Source of the DNA: Chara braunii
Lineage: Eukaryota; Streptophyta; Charophyceae; Charales; Characeae
Assembly (NCBI GenBank): GCA_003427395.1
Contig: BFEA01000088.1
Location: forward strand, 2,927,543-2,948,277
Length of the DNA: 20,735 nt
Direction: 5' to 3'
Under the pieces are notes generated by a model. That model was not told where the DNA came from and ran no database searches. It worked only from the letters and a program-made list of their open reading frames with translations. The first letter of the stretch is position 1. Each line of letters begins with the position of its first letter. This document shows, in pieces, positions 7,235 to 16,022 of the stretch. The position numbers and the translations under genes were made by a program.

Positions 7235-8360
7235 ACCCTGAATAGGGGGGATTCTACCATTAGTCTACCTTCGCTTTTGGCGCTGGCGTAAAGGTAGGCT
7301 TAAACTTAGTAGGCACATAGCTATGAGTGAGGATGTACTATAGAGATTCATCCCCATAGGCTGATGTTTTAGTTTGGGTCTTGACCTGTGTCATGGTACA
7401 GGCTTTTCTTGGACATTCGATTCAGGATTTGGGCTAGCGTCAGCTTGATCCTACAAGGATCGCCTTCTGTTATCACTTATAACAGGTCGGTTGCCGATTC
7501 GTCGGTCTACGACTCAATTCCAACTCATTCTTCATACCCAACCTAAAAGGTTTTAGCCCTGGTGACTTTATTGTTTGTTGAGGGTTTCACCCGGACTTTT
7601 ATTGAATGACCATTTAACAAAGGTACTGAGTATTTAATTATGGTTGGTTGGGCGGGAGTTCGGGGTTTGCATGGCTAAAGCGGGGGATATGAGTGTGGAG
7701 ATTGGTTAGGGTTGACTCCGTGTAGTGCGTGGTTTGCTGCTCGATTCTTTGATGTGATTGCAGGTAGACCTTGTGGCTCGGATTTGGATTTGGGGTTGCC
7801 TGGGATCTCATATATGTACTTATGGCTGTAAGAAGTCCCACAGTGCCTGTGAGCAGTGATCGTCGCAACTTTATTTCCCCTATGTGTGTATGCTTGGGTG
7901 TATTTATTGTGGGGGTTCACGAGGCCGGGGCCGCGATTACCACATATGACTAGCATCGTTGGTCGGTATGGGACTGGCCAGCAGCCGCACGGCCTTATAT
8001 AAAAAAATCCTGCGTACGATGTTTCACCGCTCCAACGCCCAGAGGTTATGGGATCGGGAGGCTCGCACGTAGACGCAAACGCTTGAGGTCATTGTAGGCC
8101 GTGGGCATCACCCAAGGAGAGAGAGGGTACCCCCAAAAGATCATGACCCTGGCTGGAATAAAAGAGGGTCCTCGGCCCATTCGTCTGCTTTTTAGAGTTA
8201 TTATGGTTGGACGTTGTAGTCTGTGGCAGCCTTCAAAGTCAAACCCCTCGATGTCCGACCCCCATGACAACTTAAAGCTGTCTACTCAACCCCTCTGCAC
8301 AAGGAAGAGGGTGTGGTTTTCAACCGTGCATGGCGGTTGTTCGGCGTCGAAAGATTAACC
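7235..8360. other. Gene-less stretch downstream of the putative primer site
   Basis: If an LTR element ends its LTR at 7214, this would be its leader and gag region, but no Gag-like frame is seen. Open frames of 60-93 codons overlap each other on both strands. No domain, RNA gene or insertion boundary is recognised. Confidence 0.4.
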
Positions 8361-8409
8361 CTCAAGGCGCGTGTCAGCCGACACTTGAGTGTCGAACGCG
8401 ACCCTTGAG
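8361..8409. repeat. Nested cruciform-type inverted repeat
   Basis: The outer arms are CTCAAGG-CGCG (8361-8371) and CGCG-(2-base bulge)-CCTTGAG (8397-8409). Inside them CGACACT (8379-8385) and AGTGTCG (8388-8394) form a perfect 7-bp stem with a 2-base loop. GTGTC/GACAC (8371-8375, 8380-8384) offers an alternative inner pairing. Confidence 0.75.
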
Positions 8410-8511
8410 TTTAACGAGGGCCGTGCGAGTATGGGTACTACATGGTACGCCATCATTGCGACTGCTTACGTGCGTTTGCATTGCTAAGTCGATATGAGTT
8501 AGCCCTGCGTC

Positions 8512-8540
8512 CGCGCGATTTTTATACTGAGTCTCGCGCG
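8512..8540. repeat. Perfect 7-bp CpG-rich inverted repeat
   Basis: CGCGCGA (8512-8518) and TCGCGCG (8534-8540) pair perfectly around a 15-base loop. Confidence 0.65.
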
Positions 8541-8792
8541 CGATGCTCATCCGATTTTCGCGTAGGGAAGTTATGGGACGACTACTGAAGGGACTAGGAG
8601 TGTTGTCGTGTTGTTCGATTTTTTTTGTGTTGTTAAAGTGGTGTGCGCGTGGTGTGTGGGATGCGCCCTAGTCGACCGATGACGAGCAGCGCTTGGGACC
8701 TCAGCCCCCCAAGATGACGGTTCGCGTGCGGGTCCGATAGGCGTATTACCGCGCATACCCCCTATGCTACACCGAACGAGAAACGCCCTCGG

Positions 8793-9422
8793 CTAGTCCA
8801 CCTCTGCGATTGCAACTGAGTAACTTTCGTACTGTGGACTGGTAGCTCGGCGGGGATACGCCCACCGAAGGGAGGTGACAACTCCCGTAAGGTGGAGGTA
8901 AGTTGTGCCTCGCGTAGGACCTATCCTGTCGTAGGGGCTCGCGAGAGGTATGGCTGGCGCACTCGGCTGGAGCGGCCTAAAGAAGCTCCATTTGTGTGTT
9001 TGCGACAAGGTTGGCCCAACTCCTGCGTGACGCGGCCGAGAGGGTCCCGCGCTGCCGCGTGCAGTGCCGGACCGATGCGCTCGACACCGTGACACAAAAT
9101 CCGACATCAAACGGACCAACGCGATCATAATGCTCGATGTACACGAATGGTCTCTGCCGAGTGTGGTGGTTTCACATAATGCGCGCAAGGATAACCACAG
9201 GATCTCGTCCTCGAACTTGAGGTGGATTGTCTCGTTCACGACATCGTAGACGACCCCGACGTCGATCCAATGCTTCTTTCTAAGGGGGCAGACGCCAACG
9301 CTTAGTACCAGCTTCATGGCCGTAGTCACAAATGCGTAAATTCGCAGTGGGTCCTCAAGGGTTCCTTGGTCTTCCCTAAGCTCTACCTCGGTCGGGTAGA
9401 CGTCCGCTGGATGGAAGACCAT
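8793..9422 (-). CDS. Unrecognised open frame, 209 codons, doubtful
   Basis: The frame starts at ATG 9422-9420 on the minus strand; an in-frame stop lies about 12 codons upstream, so the start is open to only a few alternatives. The first ~95 residues have a balanced, protein-like composition, with words such as EDPLRIYAFVTTAMKLVLSV and NETIHLKFEDEILWLSL that alternate hydrophobic and charged residues. From about residue 105 it becomes Arg/Ser/Pro-rich and looks like ordinary non-coding translation. I see no signal peptide, clear membrane segment or family motif, and I do not recognise the protein. It lies between the putative LTR and the truncated chromovirus, on the opposite strand to both. 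It may be a decayed fragment of another element or a chance frame. Confidence 0.2.
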   Translation of the reverse strand: MVFHPADVYPTEVELREDQGTLEDPLRIYAFVTTAMKLVLSVGVCPLRKKHWIDVGVVYDVVNETIHLKFEDEILWLSLRALCETTTLGRDHSCTSSIMIALVRLMSDFVSRCRAHRSGTARGSAGPSRPRHAGVGPTLSQTHKWSFFRPLQPSAPAIPLASPYDRIGPTRGTTYLHLTGVVTSLRWAYPRRATSPQYESYSVAIAEVD

Positions 9423-9720
9423 GCGGCCGACTCTGGCCCATCCTTGTATAAATTCTCACATGGCTACAACAGACGCCCTTGCCTCTGTCTTGCTTGGAAA
9501 TAGCATGATGGTAGTGACTGTCACGCTTCTTCGTCGCAAACTGCTCGAGGCAGCACTGCTTGCGGCGCCCGAGTTATCTGCTACCCGCACCCCCATTTTT
9601 CCGGCTGGCCGACTCACTCCCTTCGTTAAGGCTCAATAAGTGATGGAGGCCACAGCGAACTAACTCTCGCTGTCGTCCACAAGGGAACCGACGACATAAG
9701 AACCTTGTAGTAAAGTAAAA

Positions 9721-9746
9721 TATATAAGAGGCTGGGCTATATATAG
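9721..9746 (+). promoter_or_regulatory. TATA-like words upstream of the Gag relic
   Basis: TATATAAG (9721-9728) and the palindrome CTATATATAG (9737-9746) lie about 120 bases before the first recognisable Gag sequence. They could be remains of a promoter, but no 5' LTR matching the 3' LTR is present around them. Confidence 0.25.
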
Positions 9747-9862
9747 AATGACGTCGAGCGTGCGCAGGCTAATAGTAGGGCGATTCCTAGTATCGCTACT
9801 TGGTCCCACAAGATTCCTCGTCCCTTACCACCGAGGAACTCAACATCATCCAATTCATAAGG

Positions 9863-10120
9863 ATGGAGCGCAAGGATCGCATTGCTCGACCTTTCTCATC
9901 CACCTAGCCTCCCCACATCAAGAAACTCACACCGGAGGAACGCACCTACCTCCAAGCCAATGGTGGTTGCTTCCGTTGTCGCCAGTTGGGACACCAACAA
10001 ACAAACTGCCCCAACGCCGACCAATTCACTCGACAGGCATCCCGGTCCGTGACATCCCGACTCGTAACTTCCGCTCCACCCCTCACCGTGGGATCTGGTC
10101 CCTTCAAGTTCTCGACATGA
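9863..10120 (+). pseudogene. Gag C-terminus with CCHC zinc knuckle (relic)
   Basis: In this frame CFRCRQLGHQQTNC (9968-10009) fits the C-x2-C-x4-H-x4-C zinc knuckle of retrotransposon Gag, the nucleocapsid part that binds element RNA. It is preceded by LTPEERTYLQANGG, a context usual just before the knuckle in chromovirus Gag. An in-frame TAG at 9905-9907 interrupts it, and a TGA at 10118-10120 ends it. The matrix/capsid part of Gag that should precede it is not recognisable upstream, consistent with 5' loss of the element. The zinc ligands themselves are intact. I am confident of the family but not of where the original protein began. Confidence 0.8.
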
Positions 10121-10485
10121 ACAATGTCGTTTAGAATGTCATGATCCTCATCCGTCATCAACAATTAGTATGTCGGCCCCACCATTGGTGATGACTTCCT
10201 TTCCAATGATGGCCCATTTGGCATCAACGATCCACCTGCCTACCCCCCCTCCGGTGACGCATATCCCACCGAACGACCCCCAGGCATCGCAGTCCACTCC
10301 GCCTGCCCCCATCCCGACGACGTCCCCCATTCTGTTGGTTGAGCTCCCTACTTGCATATGTTTTTCCACTCTTCTTCCTAATCTCTCTTCCATTACTTGA
10401 TGCTGTTGAGGAACAAGCCTGACACGATCGGCTTATTAGGCTCGGCCTAAAGCAACGTCGCCTCAACACCATAATCTCCTCTGCT

Positions 10486-10815
10486 TGTGCTGAAACCGCT
10501 CAATTCCAGCTCAAGTTTCCCTTCGTCTCTCTTGGCGCAACTACGATGAAGTTATGGGCGCTCCTTGATATAGGTGTCACCGACAACTTCAGCATCGATG
10601 CCTGTGTCCAGAAAGTCGGTCTTTTTTCTACCGGCTACGACTCCCCCGATTACTATCCGAGTAGGCGACAAGGACTCAGGCGTTGTTGTCGATTGCACTG
10701 TTTCCGAGATCACCATGACTGTTGGTCCTCTTTGCAGTAAGATCTCCTTCGATGTCATGCACCTCATGTGCGACATCGTCATGGAAACCCCTTGGCTTGA
10801 CCATTACATGCCCTA
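10486..10815 (+). pseudogene. Retropepsin-type aspartic protease (frameshifted relic)
   Basis: This domain cuts the Gag-Pol polyprotein in an active element. The flap-side start reads KLWALLDIGVTDNFSI (from 10549). The catalytic triad Asp-Ser/Thr-Gly is seen here as Asp-Ile-Gly (10566-10574), so the middle residue is altered. A frame change occurs at the T-run at about 10622-10627. The second half continues in another frame with ITIRVGDKDSG and, near its end, DIVMETPWLDHY, which matches the usual C-terminal end of this domain just before reverse transcriptase. The Asp is kept, but the Ile substitution and the frameshift make activity very unlikely. It lies between Gag and reverse transcriptase as expected. 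Confidence 0.75.
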
Positions 10816-10946
10816 CTCATTACATCCATCCATCATTCTTCCCCATTATTACATCTTCCAACACTATCCTCAATATCCCTTACCTTCATCCCTCTACTTG
10901 CCCACCCCCCGTCTCCTCTCGTCAGTTCCTCCACATGACCCACTAA

Positions 10947-11962
10947 TATCCCGACTTTGCCTACTATTGCCTCATCATTGACTGTGAGCGTCTCGCGGAC
11001 CTGCTTCCAACGGACAAGCCAGACCATGCTCCTCGTTCCAACCCACGCATCACTTTCATCCTCATGGAGTTCAAGGACGTTTTTCCCGAGTCCTTGCCCG
11101 TCGGTCTGCCCTTCGATCGTGGCGTCTCTCCCACCATCGATCTAGAACCCGGCCACACTCCTTCCAGTCAACCACCATACCAACTCTTCGCCCCCAAGGC
11201 CGAGGAAATGAAGCGGCAACTCAATGAACTCCTTGAAAAAGGATTCATTAAGCCTAGTTCATCACCCTTTGGTACTTGTTGTGTCTTCGTCAAGAAAAAC
11301 GACACCTTTGAAGTATGCATGTGTATAGACTACCGCGCCTTGAACTGGACCACGATCAAGAACAAGTATCCACTACCGCCCATCTCAAAATTTCTTGATC
11401 GCCTCCGTGGAGCCAAATATTTCAGCAAGATTGACCTCGCAGTCCGCAGTAGCTTCCACCAGATCCGCATTCACAAAAACGATATTCATAAAATTGCCTT
11501 TTGCACTCGCTTCGAGCACTACGAGTTTCTTGTGATGCCTTTTGGCCTCACAAATGCCCCAATGACCTTCCAGTATACCATGAATCACATTTTTCGCGAT
11601 TTTCTCGAAGTCTATGTCGTCGTTTATCTTGATGATATCCCGGTCTTAAGTACCACCTTCGAGACTCACTTTTAGCACATCCGTCAGGTCCTCTTTATCC
11701 TCAAAGACCAAAAGTTATACGCCAAGCTCAACAAATGCACTTTTGTTGCCTCAAGTGTAAAATACCTTGGCCATATTATATATGTTAATGGTATCCGCAT
11801 GGACCTCTCGAAGGTCACCGTCGTTGTTGAGTTTCCCCCACCTATTACCTTCTTGCAACTTTGTTCCTTCCTCGGTCTTGCCAACTACTTTCGCCCCATC
11901 ATCTGTGACTTCTTCGAAATCTCTTACCCCCTCCACGAACTCACTTTAAAAAACAAGCCTTT
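10947..11962 (+). pseudogene. Ty3/gypsy reverse transcriptase (one stop)
   Basis: This is the RNA-dependent DNA polymerase that copies element RNA. Recognisable blocks in order are [15 protein letters not shown] (11067 onward), the fingers segment [34 protein letters not shown], the first catalytic Asp in YFSKIDL (about 11433-11438), [12 protein letters not shown], and the YLDD active site at about 11625-11636. The thumb/connection continues past an in-frame TAG (11673-11675) with KLYAKLNKC, KYLGHII and FLGLANYF to about 11962. All three catalytic Asp are present, but residues around them are altered: the usual substrate-binding turn after the first Asp reads AVRSSFHQ, and the residues after YLDD are changed. 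The stop and these changes argue against function. Confidence 0.93.
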
Positions 11963-12390
11963 GCATGGAACGAACGTCGTGAAGCCGCCTTCGACCTCCT
12001 CATATTTTGCTATTGGAGTCGTCTGGTCTCAATACTTCCCTCGCGACATCTCAGACCCCCCTTCTGAGGCTCCACCCGGCGAGTATCGTATCACATTTGC
12101 GAGCAAAAAACTCATCCTAGCAGCGATGAACTATCCCTCCAATAAGAAGGAACTCCTCTCCATCAATCCATTTTCTCGAAGTTTGACGCTCATACCTCGA
12201 CGGTCATCACTTCACTATTCGCACCAACAACACCATCATCTCAAACATCCTCACCAAGAAAGATATCATACCCCGCCAAGCTTGATGGTTAGACTTTCTC
12301 GCCTTGTTTACATTTACCATTTGTTACACTTGCGGCAAAAGCAACCGCGTCACTGATATCCTCTCTCAACGACCTGACCACAAGCCCAAT
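11963..12390 (+). pseudogene. RNase H domain (frameshift, internal deletion)
   Basis: In an active element this domain removes the RNA strand of the RNA:DNA hybrid. The connection KQAFAWNERREAAFDLL is readable only after a frame change at the A-run near 11947-11952. A deletion then joins it directly to FAIGVVWSQ, and the missing segment would have carried the first catalytic Asp. FASKKLILAAMNYPSNKKEL keeps the Glu of the second motif. The C-terminal motif GKSNRVTDILSQ (about 12330-12365) keeps its Asp but in yet another frame. The frames therefore change at least twice, and the active site is incomplete. Confidence 0.8.
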
Positions 12391-12469
12391 TAGAAAGTTT
12401 ACAACAAGCTTCACGACCTCAACACCGTTCCCGGCTAGTACAACAGAAAAATTCCCACGAGAAATAAAA

Positions 12470-12958
12470 GTTGAAAAAACATTCCATAAAAGAAAAATCC
12501 TTCATATATATAAATTATCATTCCAATGTTCGTCCAATTCTAAAATTTTCAGTTTTATTTGATAAGTTCCCGTTTATATATGAGCTTTCCCTTCCAACTG
12601 CATCTATTTGTTCAAGATGGAATGAAAGTCTGGATGAGTTTATGAAATGTTTTAATCAAACTTTCATTCTACTACAACAAATATCTTTTAATTTAAATTG
12701 GATGACCTTATTTATGATTGAAAATCCTTACTTAGAACGACAGTCCAATTAAAATATTTTATGAACTCATCCAGACTTTCATTCCATCTCTAGCATTCAG
12801 TTCAAATAAGAAGGGATACCCCATTTGAGGAAGGAAAATTTTCAAATAAGACGAAAAATTTTAAAATTGGAATGACATTTTTTTAAATGGAATAAAAATT
12901 TAAAATTTATAATGTAATTTTAGTATAGAATGATTATTTAATTAAGGGAATTTTTTCT
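12470..12958. mobile_element. AT-rich foldback/MITE-like insertion between RNase H and integrase
   Basis: The chromovirus reading is interrupted by ~490 bp of very AT-rich DNA. The core carries a perfect 26-bp inverted repeat (12615-12640 with 12764-12789, arm beginning AGATGGAATGAA) around a ~120-bp loop. Imperfect complementarity continues outward: CATTCCAA at about 12511-12518 corresponds to TTGGAATG at about 12869-12876, and the ends read GAAAAAACATTCC and GGGAATTTTTTC. CATTCC words recur throughout. It encodes no transposase. Exact ends and a target duplication cannot be fixed by eye. A plus-strand open frame inside (12471-12752) is not considered a gene. Confidence 0.75.
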
Positions 12959-12959
12959 T

Positions 12960-13838
12960 TTGTACTCCCTCCACAACAACCTCTTATACATTAACACTAA
13001 CTGCACTCGTGGACTCTATATCCCTGACACACGTGGTCTCCGTACCCAACTCTTGGTCGAACACCACGACGCCGAGATTGAAGGGCATCTTGGTTTCGAG
13101 GAGATATTCGACACCACCTCTCGCTACTCTTACCGACCCTCACTTCTCACTGACACCAAAACATACATCCGCTCATGCCCCACTTGTCAAACAGTCAACC
13201 CTTCAAACCAGGCCAAGCCTAGTAAGCTCCAGTCATTCAAGTTGCATATCCCCTTTCATCGGTGGCGGTCCATCTTTATGGATTTCATGTGTTGTCTCCC
13301 CAAGACTGACAGCGGCTATGACTACATCTATGTCATTGTCTATCGATTGACCTAGCGGGCTCATTTCATCCCTTGCACCACTTCTCATAATGCCAAAGAC
13401 GTCGCCACACTCTTCTTCAATCATGTCGCACACCATCACGACAGTGACCGCGATCCTCACGTCCTTTCCCAATTCTGGAAAAACATGTTCAAAACCTACG
13501 ACACCACTCTCAAGTACATCACTGCATGTCATCCCTAAACATATGGCCAGACCAAAAAGATGAACGATACTCTCCAAAGGATCCTACGAAAGTATTCTTA
13601 TCCACACAAGCACGACTGGGATCAGTTGTTCACCGCCGCCGAGATTGCCTACAACAACGTTATCTGCCTTTCCACTGGCATGTGTCCATACTACCTTGAC
13701 CTTAGCTACCATCCCCTCTTGCCCTCAAACTTCTTACTCTCCTCGCAGCTCAACCCATCCACTCTCGGTCCTTCTCTCAACGAATGGGTTGCAACAATAA
13801 ACCGCCTCCTTAGAGAAGTCACTGCTGCCCTTGAATGA
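12960..13838 (+). pseudogene. Integrase, zinc-binding and catalytic core (stops, lost Glu)
   Basis: Integrase inserts element DNA into the genome. The zinc-binding domain shows the H-H-C-C pattern: EHHDAEIEGHLGF, then RSCPTCQ. The core begins with WRSIFMDFMCCLP, carrying the first catalytic Asp. SDRDPHVLSQFW carries the second Asp. The third acidic residue, a Glu in the family, is Lys in the word GQTKKMN (about 13546-13566). Reading in a single frame meets TAG at 13353-13355, TAA at 13536-13538 and TGA at 13836-13838. About ten residues before the second Asp appear to be deleted. The tail matches the family segment with EIAYNN and STGMCPYYL. The family assignment is secure; the enzyme is dead. 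Confidence 0.9.
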
Positions 13839-14290
13839 ACCCAACAACAACAAACCAACAAGATCAACAAATATCGACGAGATATCATATTTAAAGTAGG
13901 GAACAAAGTCTCGCTCTTCGCCAAACGCTTTGAACCCGAATACATCTTGTCAAAGAAACTCTCCAACAAGTGGCTCGGTCTATTCCCCATCATTGAACAA
14001 ACATCCCCTGTAAATTACAAGCTCCAACTCCCTCTTGACATGAACCGCATCTACCCTGTTTTCCATGTAGATTACTTGAAGGAATTCCATGAATCACCTC
14101 CTCAGTTTTCTGATCGCCTTTATCTTAGACCCCCACCAATCATGTTACATATCAGGTTATAATTCATGGTAAAATCTATCATAGGACAAAGAATAACTTA
14201 AGTTTATCATCAACATTTTGTACCTGGACTTACTTCGAGACCTGCTTTATGACTCTCAACCAAACCATTTTGCAGAACCTGCGATTTTCC
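13839..14290 (+). pseudogene. Integrase C-terminal domain and chromodomain relic
   Basis: After the TGA at 13836-13838 the same frame continues with KINKYRRDIIFKVGNKVSLF, LSNKWLGLFPIIEQTSPVNY and VFHVDYLKEFHES, the GPY/F-type C-terminal module of chromovirus integrases. It ends at TAA 14160-14162. From about 14145, in another frame, YQVIIHGKIYHRTKNN, a Trp-x-Tyr (WTY) and TLNQTILQNL follow at chromodomain-like spacing. I read this as a frameshifted, heavily decayed chromodomain, the module that targets such elements to modified histone H3. The C-terminal module is clear; the chromodomain is a weaker call because only scattered aromatic and charged positions remain. Confidence 0.7.
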
Positions 14291-14394
14291 GCCCAACCCC
14301 ATTCACTTCATGATCCTTCAAACCTCAACCCCCGAATATTGCAAAATAAGTTTTCTTTATTTATTTTTGCTCACAAAGTTCCTTCGCCCAACAA

Positions 14395-14585
14395 CTCATC
14401 AGTATGACAACCTTGTTTCTCCCTCAGCTCATAACCCTGTAGTCCATCAGTAGGACAACCCTGTCGCCCTGCAGTTACTAAACTTTCTAGTTCATTAATA
14501 GGCAGACTCTATTCCCTCTCATACGCATACCTCGTAGCTCATAAGTAAGAAAACCTTATTTTCCCCAGCCCTTGTTATCCACATT
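14395..14585 (+). repeat. 48-bp minisatellite between chromodomain and polypurine tract
   Basis: Four degenerate units begin at 14395, 14443, 14491 and 14538 (48, 48 and 47 bp, then a partial unit). Each starts like CTCATCAGTAGGACAACCCT and the complete ones end in a T-AG word (CTGTAG, TTCTAG, CGTAG). It is part of the 3' non-coding region of the retrotransposon. Confidence 0.75.
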
Positions 14586-14693
14586 ATACCTCTCTCTCTT
14601 TTTCTTCTTGCTTCTCAGTGATTGGCCGTATCCCGTCCTTCACATGATTCAACATTATTTTCATTGTTTTTGGTAGTCGGTACATTACCTTCT

Positions 14694-14708
14694 AGAGAGA
14701 GGGGATAG
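14694..14708 (+). promoter_or_regulatory. Polypurine tract of the chromovirus
   Basis: AGAGAGAGGGGATAG lies directly before TGTTACGG, the LTR start. All bases but one T are purines. In LTR retrotransposons this tract primes plus-strand DNA synthesis. Confidence 0.8.
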
Positions 14709-15237
14709 TGTTACGGACTCCGCCACAACTTGATCCTTGGTGTGCGGGTTAGCGCCTGCCAACTTGCTGTATTTTATTTTGTTTTTAATTATATTTTTTA
14801 TTATTATTATTTTTTATTTTAGACAGCTGGTGCCATCTGTATTTTGGTGCTCGTTTTCAAAATCCTTATTTTGGGACTTTTGGATTTAGAACACTTGGCT
14901 CGATCTGATATTTTGACGCTCACTCTCGGACTTTCGATTTTTAGTTTTGGCCCTGAGTCATTTTCACTTTTGCCCTTTGGACCGTACTTAAGTCTAGTAC
15001 TTATGTACGGACTCAAGCCCAGTACGAGTTACCAGTTCTCAGCCTCAGTGCGTGTGTTCAGTGTGACTTTGCTTCGACATTGTGCTCGGGAATTCAAGAC
15101 TACGACTTTGTGACTTTGCTACTTTGTTTCTGCGTTCGTCGAGTCGTATCGAGTCTGCGCCGACTTGAGTGAGCATGCGTGTGTGCTCTCACTATCCCTC
15201 TCTTTCCCATCCTCGCTGCTCTTCCTCTGCCTCAACA
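14709..15237 (+). mobile_element. 3' LTR of the chromovirus
   Basis: It starts with TGTTACGG immediately after the polypurine tract and most likely ends CTCAACA at 15237, so TGTT and AACA form short terminal inverted repeats. The length is about 529 bp. It contains an A/T-rich stretch (14771-14820) and a near-perfect palindrome (14982-15010). The left end is well supported. The right end rests only on the TGTT/AACA rule because no second LTR is available for comparison. Confidence 0.75.
14982..15010. repeat. Near-perfect 12-bp inverted repeat inside the LTR
   Basis: CCGTACTTAAGT (14982-14993) and ACTTATGTACGG (14999-15010) pair with a single T-T mismatch around CTAGT. Confidence 0.75.
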
Positions 15238-15640
15238 GACCTTAGCACCAATTTAAACCAGAGGGGCATGATGTATAAGTTGTGTTCCTCCTAGTGTGTT
15301 TGCGAGTACTCATATGTGCATGTGTGTGTGTCTAAATAGCCATTCGTTTTCCATTCTGTATAATAATATGTTTACGTTTTGTTGATAAGACTATAAGAGG
15401 TCATGGGATGGCTTACACGTAGCTGTTTCTTTTTGAAATATGTAGACAAGTTAGATGTCTGAGATAAATATAAGCATGTCTAGTAACGATATTTTCATTA
15501 AAAGTGAAATTGTTTTCATGTTCACTTTTTTTTTCAAGTATAAAATGGCACACATAAGAGAGAAGGAAAAATGAAAAAAAGTGATGAAACAAGGTGAAAT
15601 AGTAAAAGCTTAGCGATGAAAAGTCAAAGAAATACATCAT
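15238..15640. other. Flank of the retrotransposon, nothing recognised
   Basis: If the LTR ends at 15237, GACCT (15238-15242) would be the right copy of a 5-bp target duplication; the left copy cannot be checked because the 5' end is missing. The rest is AT-rich with a short GT run near 15320 and no gene. Confidence 0.4.
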
Positions 15641-16022
15641 TATACAATAATTTTTTGAAGTTGTGGAAAACAAATCGCAAATGCCAACTATTGAAACTAT
15701 CCTAAGCTGCATATCTGAAATGTTCACTCATGCTCGACCATTGACAAATATTGAATGCGATTATATGCTTCATGTGTGGGATGTTATCTTTAAAAGAGGA
15801 GGAAAAAAGAAAAAAAAAACAATTGAAAATTATTTAATTATACAGTAAGTTTTTGAAGTTGTGGAAGACAAATCGCACATACCAACCATTAAAACTATTA
15901 TTGATCATGAACAAAGTGTTGAAGCTATCCTAAGCTGCATATCTATAATATTCATTCATGCTCCAGCATGGACAAAATGTCAAATACGATTTTATGACTC
16001 ATATATGGAGTGTTATCTTGCG
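15641..16022 (+). repeat. Direct tandem duplication, period ~198 bp
   Basis: Copy A starts at 15641 (TATACAATAA, then TTTTTTGAAGTTGTGG) and copy B at 15839 (TATACAGTAA, then GTTTTTGAAGTTGTGG). Both contain CTATCCTAAGCTGCATATCT and a TTCA-TCATGCTC word. Copy B has a ~30-base insertion before that block. The similarity also appears in one plus-strand translation (KSQMPTIETI and KSHIPTIKTI; ILSCIS in both), although both copies are interrupted by stops. A weak third relic, CTATCCCCAAGCTG, lies near 16095. Confidence 0.75.

Larger units (their letters stand above)
9863..15237 (+). mobile_element. 5'-truncated, decayed Ty3/gypsy chromovirus
   Basis: The domains occur in the order Gag zinc knuckle, protease, reverse transcriptase, RNase H, integrase, chromodomain relic, polypurine tract and one LTR, which is the layout of plant chromoviruses (Ty3/gypsy, Metaviridae). 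The element needs a 5' LTR for a complete structure, but no copy of the 3' LTR is seen upstream, so the 5' part has been lost or has diverged beyond recognition. From 10947 to 14162 nearly all recognisable sequence is in one frame, interrupted by scattered stops, one frameshift, a deletion and a foldback insertion. It cannot make a working polyprotein. The decay is spread along the whole length, indicating an old copy. The sub-lineage is not fixed by eye; Tcn1-like or other non-seed-plant chromoviruses are candidates. Confidence 0.9.

Noticed and set aside
9400-9862. 5' LTR of the chromovirus
   Set aside because: No match to the start, end or distinctive words of the 3' LTR was found here; only TATA-like words are present.
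9748-10134. 128-codon plus-strand frame over the Gag region
   Set aside because: It is a shadow frame; the zinc knuckle lies in a different frame.
12471-12752. 93-codon frame inside the AT-rich insertion
   Set aside because: It lies within an inverted-repeat element, with no domain and Ile/Phe/Lys-rich AT-driven composition.
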